Positions 43,601 to 55,600 of a stretch of DNA of 57,388 nucleotides are shown here, in pieces; positions within the stretch are counted from its first letter, which is position 1, and the number at the start of each line of letters is the position of its first letter. A program made the translations under genes and the position numbers. Origin of the DNA: a virus; the IMG/VR virus record IMGVR_UViG_3300048548_000232, positions 1 through 57,388 of that record, one strand, 5' to 3'. The notes below the pieces were generated by a model. It had not been told where the DNA came from and ran no database searches. It saw nothing but the letters and a program-made list of their open reading frames with translations.

Positions 43601-46600
43601 CATATCCATACCACTCACCACCAACCAAGATGTCATTGTAGTCATCCAAAATACGCTTGGCATACTCACTGATGCGAGTTACATACCAGAGAAGATGCTG
43701 CTTGGTGACATCAGGGAATGCGATGAAGTTGCCCTCACCATCAAACCAAGTATTCACGATTCTCAGGATACCGATGTTACCACCAGTGTTCAAGTCATAC
43801 AACAGACCGTCAATCAATGCATCACCAAACGACTGTTCGGCAACAGTTGCTGGATATGCTGTTTGAACTTCGGAGAATGCTTTCAGGGAAACCGCGTGCT
43901 TGTTCCACAAGATGCGACGTGCAACTGCCTTATCAGACTTACTACCACCACCAAGTGTCTCTTCCATCAACTCAAAGAGAGTGTCAGATGCTGAGGTGGC
44001 GTCGTAGCATGTGTAATACTGATAATCTGTGTTGGCATTGTATCCTGTATCACGAGTAACACCATTGAGGTGACTTGCATTACCAGCATTTGCTGTGCTG
44101 ATTGTATCGATAACAATGTCGAACAAAGTCTCAATATTTGTTGCCTGAGTAGCACAAACTTGATTCCAATCTGAACCATCTTCATACGTAACCGACACGT
44201 CACGTTGAACATATTCGGGTGAATACTTGACAGGCCAGATGAATGGCAGAGTCTTAGTGATTGTACCGTCTCCGATACTTGCAGGCGTAGTGATTGTGTC
44301 AGTAACAATCGACATCATAGTGTTGATTGCCGAAGCAACGTCAGCACACTTAGGTGAGTCAGTATCGACTGTGATCGCATAACCACCCTCGCTGTAAGGG
44401 AAGTAATCTAGATCTGTGTATGTCTTCTGAGTGAATCCATGAGCAGCAGTGATCGTGATGGTCTCATCTCTCATTGCCTGAATTGCAAGATCTCTTGCTT
44501 TGTTCAGAATCCAGATAGACTCAGTAGAAACACCTACGATATGTTGTAGGTTACTACCAGAGACATACAGTTCAGCAGACTTGAAGACCTTATTGTTACC
44601 ACCATACTTCAAGTTCCATACCATGGCAGACAGAACGTCAGTCACGTCATGAACACAGTCAATGTAACCGTTAGTCACCACAGCGTCTTGCTGAGCAGAA
44701 ACGAATGTGTGTGCATATTGGTACTCAGCAGCAGCAGCGCCAACGTTCACGGTGAATGTGTCCGTTGTAACAGCACTAATGGCTAATGATGTGTTATACG
44801 CGGGGTCGCTTTGTCTTGGGTATGCATGTTCAGTAGCGTTAGCATTACTGGTGCATGTGAAGACGATGCTACCAGGTTTGATGGTTACTCTATCAGAAGT
44901 AGAAAGTCCATGACCAACAACTGTCAGTGTCATATCACCATTTGCCTGGTTATATGTTGCAGAAGTAGGAGTTTTCTTGACACCACCACTGCCACCAGCG
45001 CCGTTGATAGTTAGTGAAGGATATTGGGCAAGACCCTGTGCAACTGCTTCCTCAGCAATCAAGCGGATGTTTCTATCAATGACATTTCCAGCATCAACGA
45101 AACGGTCATCAGCACCATTTCTTTCATAAGTGCTGACATCAACAGAATCGAGAGAAGATCCACCACTGATTGGTTCACCAGTTACAGGATCCACACCACC
45201 ATCTTCTTGGTAGATGTACAGGTTGTCGCGCCCGAAACCATTACGCATCGTTAGGATGCAGATCTCAGCAGCAATCTTATATACATCGATCGAAGCGTCA
45301 ACTTCACCTTCGATGTGCTTCAAACTGTCATCTTCTTCATTCAGGTAGAGTGCAGCAGCGTCCCAGGTCTTGGAGTTGCCACCGAATCTCATGTCATGGA
45401 TCACAGCATCAAGAACGTCAATCACATCATCAATACAATTTTGAGCACCACCAGGAACGGCAAGATCCAAATACTTGGACATATCGTTCATCGTGTAAAC
45501 CGCTTCTCTTGCGATTACATGCTTGTTTGCTTCAATTAGATCAGCAACATCAAGATTCTTGTTGGTATCAGAACTACTAGCGTCATATCCCTTGCTATCG
45601 ATGATTAGAGTATTATCTCTGTATGCAGCAAGATCGGTCCATTGTGCAATATAGTAATCATCTTGATATTCAAAATCAACGCTGAACTCAGCAGCAGTCG
45701 TACCCTTGCTTAGAAGAGTATTGTTAACTGCATGATGTACCAACTTTTTAATGAAGGTAAAGGCATCCAACATTGGACCAAGTTCATTCTCAATGTGAAT
45801 GATCTGATCGTTGACATTGATGTACTGATCAATCACATACTGGGTAGCAGAGTTACCACCAGTAATCAAGTCAGTAACAACAGCAGGCAAAATGTGTTGC
45901 TTGATATCGCGCTCACAGTAGGAGTCGCCATAACCAGGCATTGTCAGGAAATCGTAAGTAGTGCCATTGATTTCCTTGATATAGTTTGCCTGCAAGTAAC
46001 CAACAGTTTCTTCTGCAATGTAACTACGGTTCTTCCAGATCATATCGCCTGCATCACGGAATCTATCACCAGTAGGTCCGATGATATCTGCAATGGTATT
46101 AGAAAGAGCAGTGATCTCGTCAGTTACGGCGGTAGATGCAGGTGATGTAAAGTTGTTAGGAATCCGAAGAAGTTCAGTATACTTAGTACCGTTATAGGTT
46201 TCAAGATCACCACTAGTAGTAGTAATTACATAATTAACAACATTAGCAAGTTCTGTCCAAGTGTAGATAGATTGTAGGAGTTCATTACCCACATAATTTA
46301 GACCACCCTCCTTAGTCAGATAACCTCTACCAGCGATGACGCTGTTATAGTTACCACCATACTTAATGTCTTCTACGATTGCTTTCAAGATGTATTCTTT
46401 GGTGTCACGCAAGCACTTGTTAGTACCTTGCTGTGTTCCAACTCCATCAAGAGTATCGCCAGGGATGAGGAAGTCGGAATACTTCTCCTTCATCAAACCG
46501 ATAGCAACCTGTGCGATCCAGTCGTAGTTAAGTTCGATAAGATCTGCACACTTACGATGCTCATCGCGTGCGAGGTTAATATCTTCAATGATGAACTGCT

Positions 46601-49600
46601 TATTATCAAAGTCAATACTCTTAGCAGTTGCAGAAGAGTTAGTTTGACCAGTATACACGCCATATCTTTCCTGATCACTCATGATCAGAGGCAGTTCCAT
46701 ACTCATACCGAACGAGATGTCAGTAGTAGCAGTAGGATAGGTAGAACCAGGTGTGAAGGTTGCAGTATAGTCTGAGGTACCTTTCTTAATAATGATGTTA
46801 TCAATCCAACCGACAAATCCATTAGCATTTGTTAAGTCAGCACCGATCTTGAACGCACGTTCCAGATAGTTAGTGTTATCAGTGAAGTCACCACCAACTT
46901 GTGTACCATTCACCCAAAGTTTGGTGATGTTTGTTGTTCTGCTGACAGCAATATGATGCCAAGCGTTAGTGCCTAAGTTATGAGCACCTGAAATTTGATC
47001 ACTACCATTCAGGTACCAATTGATGTTAGATCCATTCAAATACAGAACAGGAGATCCAACCTCAGAAGCACCGCTGGTGCGAGTATCCCAGAGATACTGC
47101 AAACCAGACAGAGTTGTAGGTCTGATCCACATTTCAATTGTGAAATCCTCAGTTCCAAACTTCTGAACTTCGCTCAGACTATGTGACAGATATCCACCAG
47201 CATCAAGTCTCAAAGACTTAGAACCAGACTTCTTAATCAATCCCGTCAAGACTGCATTGCTGCTAGTCAATTTGGTGTTAGAAAGAATCTCTCTATCTTG
47301 GAAAGTGCCAGTAACTGAATTGGTATACAACCACTTCAAACCAGAGTTTGCACCCTTCGCTAAGAATGTTGCACCAGATGTTGCACCTTTGATTACATCA
47401 CCAGGGATGTAGAATCCATTTCCACCAGGATCTTTGTAGGATAGTTTGTAAACACGTAGGTTTTCGTTGATCTGATAAGAACCATCACTGACAACTGCCA
47501 GACTGTTGATGTTAGTGAGACTACCAGCGCCGATAGCAGTTGCTGCCAGTTCGACCAGAGTATGGATACCTGCCTGAACGTCAGCACAATGTTGGATACT
47601 TTCGTTTCTACCAGAGTAGTAGTTAGGATCGTAGTATGCAGCAGCACCACCGCCACCTTGGAATACAGCGTTATCGATAGCACTGATGAAGGTGTGAGCG
47701 TACTGTTGTCCAGCAGGTGATGCACCAACGTTAACTTCAATGGTTGTAGCAGTTACAGCATCGATAGTCAGGGGTGTATTGAATGCAGGATCGCCAGTAC
47801 GTGGGTAATCGTGGAAGGTTGCATTACTATCAGAACTACATGTGAAACGTAAAGAGTAAGGTCTGATCGTAATGCTGTCGCTGGTTGTCAGTGAGTGTGA
47901 ACCGATCGTCAACGTCATGATGCCACTGCCAGACACATATGCAGCATTAGTTACATCAAACTCAGTCAGTTCACTTCCCGAAGAACCAAGATATGGACCA
48001 GCATATGTGGTCGGATCTTTCAGCATATAACCAGTCTCAGCAGTTCTGGTGTTGACCTGAACATAGAGAAGGTTGTTGATTGCCTTACGGCACATCTCGC
48101 CTGCTTTTCTGAATGCAGTAAGAGATTCGGTAACTTCACCAACCAGACCATTGCTGATAGGTGTTCCAGCGTTATCGAAGTATTTCTTAGTAAATTCGAC
48201 AATCTGATAGTTACCATCACCTGCAATATCAGCAGCGAGAGCATCGACCATCAGACCGATGTCACGACGACACTTAGTCTCGTTTGCACTGTATGTATTG
48301 GGTTCTGACAGATCGATCAGATCAGATAGTGAACCTGCAAGCAGAACTTCGGATACGTTAGTAAAGAGAGTTGTGAGTGCTGACTGTACATCAGAACAAT
48401 TTGTAGCACCATAGTTTATAGCATTGGAACCAGCAGTACCATAATTATTACCAGGTGATGGATCAGCAGTGATGCCAGTGCCACTAGATCCACCACTAGA
48501 TCTCTCGTCATACTTGACATAAGTTACACCATCAACAACCTCACTACCTGTGAGCATGTTAGTGAGAGCATTCTTCATATAGTTGAGTGCTTGCTCAAAC
48601 GCATATTCAGTTGCTTGCTCTTCACCGTCAATATACAGGAAGGTCAGACCATCTGTACTGAAATAGGATTGGAGAAGTTTACGTGTATAAACAGTACCAC
48701 CTTGGAACATGTCCATGGATAGTGCGTCAATATACTTACCAATATCTCTCTTACACTTGGTAGAAGAAGGTACGGTCAGAAGAGGATACTCAACAACCAT
48801 GTCTGCATAAGACTTAGCGATGATGTATTCTTTGTTCTTAGCAATCAGACGATAAGAATCTGCAAATCTGCTGAACTGATCTGTCTGGTTGTCACCAGGA
48901 TAGTAGAACGCAGGGTGCTCAACAGAAATCTCAGCATTAGCAAAGTCAATGATCTCCTGTCTGTTGAACTCGATCATACGACCAGCATCTTTCCATCTGT
49001 TGAGGGAATCTGTTACTGGGTTGCCATATGTTACTTGGATAGAACGAAGTTTATCGCCAACTGCTAATGTGCCGCCAGTGAGATCTTCATATTCGATTTC
49101 AGTAGAACGAACTTCTTCAAAGTCAAGGAAGTCAGCGTTAATACGATCAGTGCTGTCAAGAATTTCAACAGGTGTGATAGTAGTCTTAGAAACATCATCA
49201 AGGATTTGGTTCTGGTTGGTTAGAGAGATCAAACGCTCGAAGATCATGCCGAAGAATGTTGAACCTCTGTTAATGATCAGAGTATCAACCACATCACCAA
49301 TTCTTGCTTCTCCAAGAAGAGTCTCAGTCAAAGAATCTAAAATTTCATTACCATTGACATCATTTTCATACTTTTGTACAGTTTCGGAAACTGCTAACTG
49401 ATCACCGTCAGTAGGATCAAGAGTATTAGGATCTAAGTTAAAGTCCTGCTCAGTCTTTCTGAGGTAATACAGGATAGGTGGTGATGCCTCATAGTCAATT
49501 CTAACAACTTCTCCTCTTGCGCCAGAAGTCAAACCAAGGAATTGATCACCTTCTTGGAATGATGCCCATTCGCCAGTAACGGTAGAAGGACGTTCGACAT

Positions 49601-52600
49601 TGATGCTCGTGATAGGATCTCTATAAGGTGAGATCTGTGTGATACGACCAGCAATGTTAGATGCAGCAGAATAGAAGATATCATTGAGAAGGAGGTTATA
49701 TGCACCAGTCTCATACTCAGCAGTTCCTGAGGTCTTAGACAATACCAACTTATCGGAGACGTTACCATCAAGGTCAAGGTTGGTCTCTTCAACAATAGCA
49801 GTGTCGTTGGTAAGACTTGTGAGAGATTCGCCAAATTCAAAGATAGTCTTATAGTTAACACTATCAACATTCAAGATGTTAGCGCCATAACCAGCGGCAA
49901 AGAATTGTATATCCTCACCACGATCGAAGTATCCATTAGACATGTCTGTCACTTGGATGCTCTGATCAGTTAGGTCAATAGAGGTTACAGTTGCTCTTGC
50001 ACCAGTTGTTTGGCCTGTTACAATATCTCCGATTAAAATTGTTCCGAATGTGCCACCAATACTCTGCAAGAACAGTTTGGTGAATGACTTATCGATGGTT
50101 CCGATAAGAGCACTAAACCCAGTTCTACCAACGTCAACTCTTTCATTCAGATCGAATGTTCCAGTTCCGCCAGTGATGTCTACAACGTCGATACTAGTCG
50201 CACCAGTTGCAACAACTCTTGCTGTTGACTGAGTTGTGAATCCATTAACGGTGTCGCCAATTGATGGGAAGATACCAGCAATAGTATTCAGATTCAATCT
50301 GGTAATAGGCATAATATCAAAAGAGATATTCCTATAAACCACTTTGGAGTCAGGTCTAGGTGCTTCTGAGAACACAATAGATCCACCCACCACATTATAT
50401 GCATTGCCTGGTGATTGGATAACACCATTCAAAGTAACAAGAAGTTGATTCTCGTTAACAATTACTTGATTACCTTCAACTGTAATTGGGAATGCCTTAG
50501 TGACACCATCGAACTGAGAAGAAATGTTATCAATCTTCTTAACAATAGATGTAAGAATTTCCTCAGAGTTAGTCAGTCTCTTCTTACGGAAGAGAACTTC
50601 GGAGTTATTGAAGGTTGAATAGATTGGTTGAGCAGCGCCGAATGAAGTAATCTCATTGACATTAGTATACTCATTGATGTTAACTTGCTTAGTGAAGTCA
50701 GCAGCAACCTTACGACCAGAGATATCCTTACCACCAGTCAGTTCTAACTGACCGAACATGCTGAAACCAACTGGGTGGTTGTTTTCCAGAATCTGATTCT
50801 TCCACTTGTTGATAGGAATCTGAGACTTAATAACGTAAGAGAAGTTCTGATAGAAGAACGAGTCTTGAATCTTCTGAACAATTTCAGAAGGTTTGCCAAC
50901 GTCATCAGTGAATCTACCAGCAGTCTTAGTGATAGCATCAATGTTCAGAACACCCTTAGCAATATTCAGGTTGTCGATGACACCAGAAGCGCGAGAAATG
51001 ATACCTTGAACTTTACCACCAACAACGAAGTCTCCGTCAGGATTGGTAACTTTAAGGATCTTCGGTTGAATCTGCCAACCATCATTTTCAGAAACGACAC
51101 CAAATGCAGTTGCAGTCTCGAAGGTTTCACCTTGGAACACTTGCTCACCTTCCAAGAATCTGGAAGTTTCAACCACTGCTTCTGCTTGTCCACCGAACAC
51201 CTCGGTAAGAAGAACCTGACGACCATCACCTTGGGTCAAGAATGTGATGAAGTTACCAGACTCAGCATCAACTGGGGTCAGACCGAATCTAAGTTGATCG
51301 GATTCAAGACCGTTTGCATCACCAGCAATAGCATAGTAAGTCTGAGTAGCAGACAAACTGGTCAAACCAACGCTACTGGGTTTCGGCAGGATGCCTTCTT
51401 GTGAACCGATGTTATCAGCACGGAACTGAACCTCAGCACCAGTGGTAATACCATGTGGGAAGTTGAACTGCAAATAGTTGAGGTCAAGGTTCACAACGTA
51501 TGTGAACTCTGATTTCAATGTAACTACTGGTTGTGAAGAGTAACCAGAACCAGGGTTCTTGATCAGAATTTCAGAAAGTCTGTTGTTCTTGACAACTGCT
51601 TCTGCTTCTGCATTGACACCACCACCACCAGAGATAAGAACAGCAGGTGCAGAGGTATAACCAGCACCAGGATTAGTGATCTTAATCTGTGAAAGAATTG
51701 AAGTATTGAACAGTTGCAGGTTGATTGGGAATGCAATCTCAGGACGTAGGGTGTAGTCATGGGAGTAACCATAACCAAACTCATTGTTTTTCAGAGTCTT
51801 GATCTTACCAATCTGAGTACCTGTTAAGAATACAGCAGCACCCGTACCCTCGGCAGGGATGACAACCTCGATTGCACCACCAGAACCTGCAAGTTGTGCT
51901 CCAAGGATTCCAGGAATGCCGTCAATGTCAACACTAGCGAAGGTATAACCTTTACCAGGATCGGTAAGTGCAACATCGCTGATAGCACCAGATCCAGTCT
52001 CAGGATCGTTCTCAACAGTGATATTACACAAAGCACCTTCACCATCACCATCAATACTGATCTGAGTGTATACACCAGGTGCATACTCAGTACCAGCAGC
52101 AGTGATACGCAGTTTCTCGATCTTACGATCAGAAGCAATATCAGAGATGATTGGGAGTTTCTTATAGAATCCACCAGGTGAAATTAGTCGAATCGAGTTG
52201 ATAGGACCGATTGCTTTGGTAGAAGTCGTTGAATAGATGGTATTAGGAACATCTCTATCATTCAGACCGATTTCAGCATTAGTGAACTCAGGTTCGGTGA
52301 GAAGAGGGAATCTAAACTCAGTATCCGAGATAACTTCGCTAATCTGGAATCTACCATCAAATGGTGTCTTAATAACGTCAATGAAGGAGTTTTCTCCAAC
52401 TGGTGATGTAGTAGTTGTTCTAGACGGGTCAAAGTAGTAAGTAATGTTAGTAACTTCCCCACCGATCGTAAACTTGACCACAGGGGTCTCAGTAGCGGAA
52501 GAAAGTCCAGGAGTACCTTCACGCTCGATTACGTTGAAAGAGTATTCCAGTTTGAACTGGTTATCTTGTGCAAACGACAGATAGTATCCAAAGTTGGATA

Positions 52601-55600
52601 TATCACTCATATCAAAGATATAAGAGTGATTTCTGACCAGAAGCAAGGTTGGGTGCTTAGAAGCAATCTTAACTCTTGCAATAGCGTTTTGCTCGAAAGC
52701 AGGTTCGCCAGTAGCAGTTGCTCTCATTCTGTAAGTGAAATCTCTGGAAGAGAAGACCTCTTTTACGAAGAATGAACCGTTAAACTCAGCAGTTGTAAAT
52801 CCTTCAACAAAGAGGATGTCATTAGTCTTAAAGTTGTGTGGAGAGAGTGCAGAACAATAGATAAGGTCTGTATTCGCTTCTGCTGTTCTAACAATGTCCT
52901 TATTCAGGTTTACAGTAACACGAATAGTCTTAACACTAGATAGACCACTTACTTCTGCAATTTTGTTATTAGTGTCTTCCTTAGGACCAGCATTCACGCT
53001 ATTACCAAGGGAAACCACGTCTCCAACAATAAAGTCAGAACCACTGAAAGTATTCAGGATAGTTACTCTATAATCAAGAACATTAGTAGGACGGAACCTA
53101 GCATAGTTATAAAGTGGATCATATGTACTAGTGTATGTCCATGTAACGGAATTATCCGTCGCTGTTCCTGTTGTATGGGTTGGTGCGGTTGTACCAGTGG
53201 TACCAGCAACTGTACAGGTATATTTGTTTCTACCGAAGTATACAGTATCATCAACTTGATATGATCTGGTTTCTGCCCAAGGGGTAGCATCAGTTGGCAC
53301 AGGCCATGGATAGTCCAGAAGATTAACTTCAATGTTTGGAGCATCGCTAATAAATTGCCAAACCACAGCACCATCAGTTACTGCACCGATAGTATGAGTA
53401 GGTTCGGTTACACCAGAGGTTGCATTGTTAGTTGCATAGTAAATCTTGTTATCTGACCAAACTTGGTCATTTACAGCATATACCTTACCTGCTTCCCATG
53501 CAGTTTGTGGACGAGAGACTTCAAACGAAATTTCATCAATAGTATTAGTCTCACCAAGGTCATTTTGGAACAGATCAGTATTATTGAAGTTACCGTAGAT
53601 TTTACCTACTTTATAGGTAGTACCAACGCCAGGATCGTCAATACTGCCGACTGGGATATCAACAATGGTACCAAATGCTTGGACAATACCCTGAGCATTG
53701 GTTTGTTGGATAATTGAACCTTTCTCAAACTTGATATCCTGGTTGAAGGTAAATTCCTTAACAGCATCGATCTTCTGATAACCAGCATCCCTAATATAGT
53801 ATTTTGGAAGGACAATCGGATCTAGGATCAGTTTTCTACCCAAAGGAGTAGGAATAGTAGATGTCTTAGTCTCGTAAGTAAATCTATCGGTTACAAAGTT
53901 GAAAGTGCCAGGTGCTAGTGTAGATGTTACATCAGAGTAGTCAAGAATCTGTAAACCAGAAGAACCAACCGACCAGATTGTGATTACAGGGTTAGAAATC
54001 GTATTTACATTGATACCCGCAGTTCCAGCGTCAATGTCCTCAATACGCAGGTTCTCGCCGCTTCTGGTGGCGCTGGTGGGGGTATATGTACCTCTCTTGC
54101 TATGCAGTCTATCGAACTTGATTAGTTCAATGCTACTATCAGCAGAAGTGATTCTATACCTCTCAGTAGGCAGTGTGAATGATGCAGTAGTGTATACTGC
54201 CTTAGGATCAACGATAAGATCATCGATATTACCAAGGAAGCAGTTAGCAGTAGCAGGAGATGCAACCTCAGCACCAACATACAAATCATTCAGTACGATG
54301 TTCTCAGTGGTTGTTGTAGTGGCAACAATGACACCATCGAAGTAACATGAGTAGACATATGAACCCAAGGAAGGTTCTTCCTTAACAAATGCAATATGAT
54401 GCCAATTATTGTCAGACAATGCTGCCCAATAAGTAGAACCAACAGACCATATTGTGGTAGTGGCAGCACCAGCAGGAGTTAGTTGCAATGCGACCTTACC
54501 ATAGTTAGCAAGACCCGAATTACCTTCAATCGTGAAACGAACGGTTCCACCAGTGTCAGCAACTGCTGTAATCATCTCAACAGTAGCATTACTGCTGTCA
54601 TGGGCAGAATCCATCTGAACCCACATACCAACAGTCCAGTCAGTAGTGATATTCAAGTCTTCCCACTGAATACGGTTAAGAGCAGTGAAATCTAATGATC
54701 CAGAACCAAACTTATAGTCAGTAGTATCATGTGCAGCGTTAGCAGCATTCAAAACTGTGATTGTAGGAATACCTTGCTTAGTTGAGTCTTCAACCAAGTT
54801 AGCAGCATTCTCAAAGCGATGAACAATGGTTTGATCGGGATTTTGAGTATTGCAACTCAGAATGATGTCACCAGAGTTATCAACAGCATGAGTATGTGTT
54901 GTAAATCCAATATCGGTAGCAGTCTTCCAAACATCAGACTGATTTAGCAGTGTTCCATCATATTTGAAACTTGCAATGTTAGCAGTCAGGTTATTATCTT
55001 CATATTTGATCTCTGTGACCACGTTAATGTTGCCAAAGATGTCAAGAGTGATGCCAGCATGTTTAATAGACTCAAATGGCACTGTTGGTGCCATAATCTT
55101 GGAGAATTGCCATTCTGGACTTGCAACCACCAGTTTGATCTGTGACATTGCAATCTTGAAGAATGCAACACCATAATTCTTGGTGCCATTCCACATATTA
55201 CATACAAAGAACAGATCATCGTACTCATCAAGCACAAACTGTGGATTTTGTACGTCACCACCAGAAATTGCAAGACGTTTGACATATGTGAATTCGATGT
55301 TTGCACCATCGTACTCCATTTCACCAAACAACAGATCATTGTTGTCTTTATCAATACCAGCAAAGACAAGTTTGTTGTCACCGATGAAATACAGTTGATA
55401 CATCTGCTCACCTTCGGAATCCGAAGCAAACTTACGTTTCTCGATCAGATCACCGAAACTATTCAGTTGAATGATCCAAATATCATCAGGATCAGGTGAG
55501 TTGGTATCTGTCCAACCACAGATATACACACGTTGGTCTGCATCTAGATAGATGTCACCAGCATAGTCACGACGAGTAGAACCAGATACACCAGCGATTT

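Larger units (their letters stand above)
43640..48880 (-). repeat. Seven copies of an alpha-helical protein repeat in the giant protein
   Basis: Seven units share a Cys-containing helix start (C-x-x-D-(I/V/T)), a DALxxD-like helix and GGN or a variant, followed by an aromatic-rich helix. Examples: CKRDIGKYIDALSMDMFQGG near 48,750; CRRDIGLMVDALAADIAGDG near 48,270; CLRDTKEYILKAIVEDIKYG near 46,410; CERDIKQHILPAVVTDLITG near 45,910; CIDDVIDVLDAVIHDMRFGG near 45,420; CVHDVTDVLSAMVWNLKYGG near 44,640; and FGDALIDGLLYDLNTGGN near 43,800, which has lost the Cys. Several units are preceded by a helix with IA-x-E-A-V. Confidence 0.75.
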
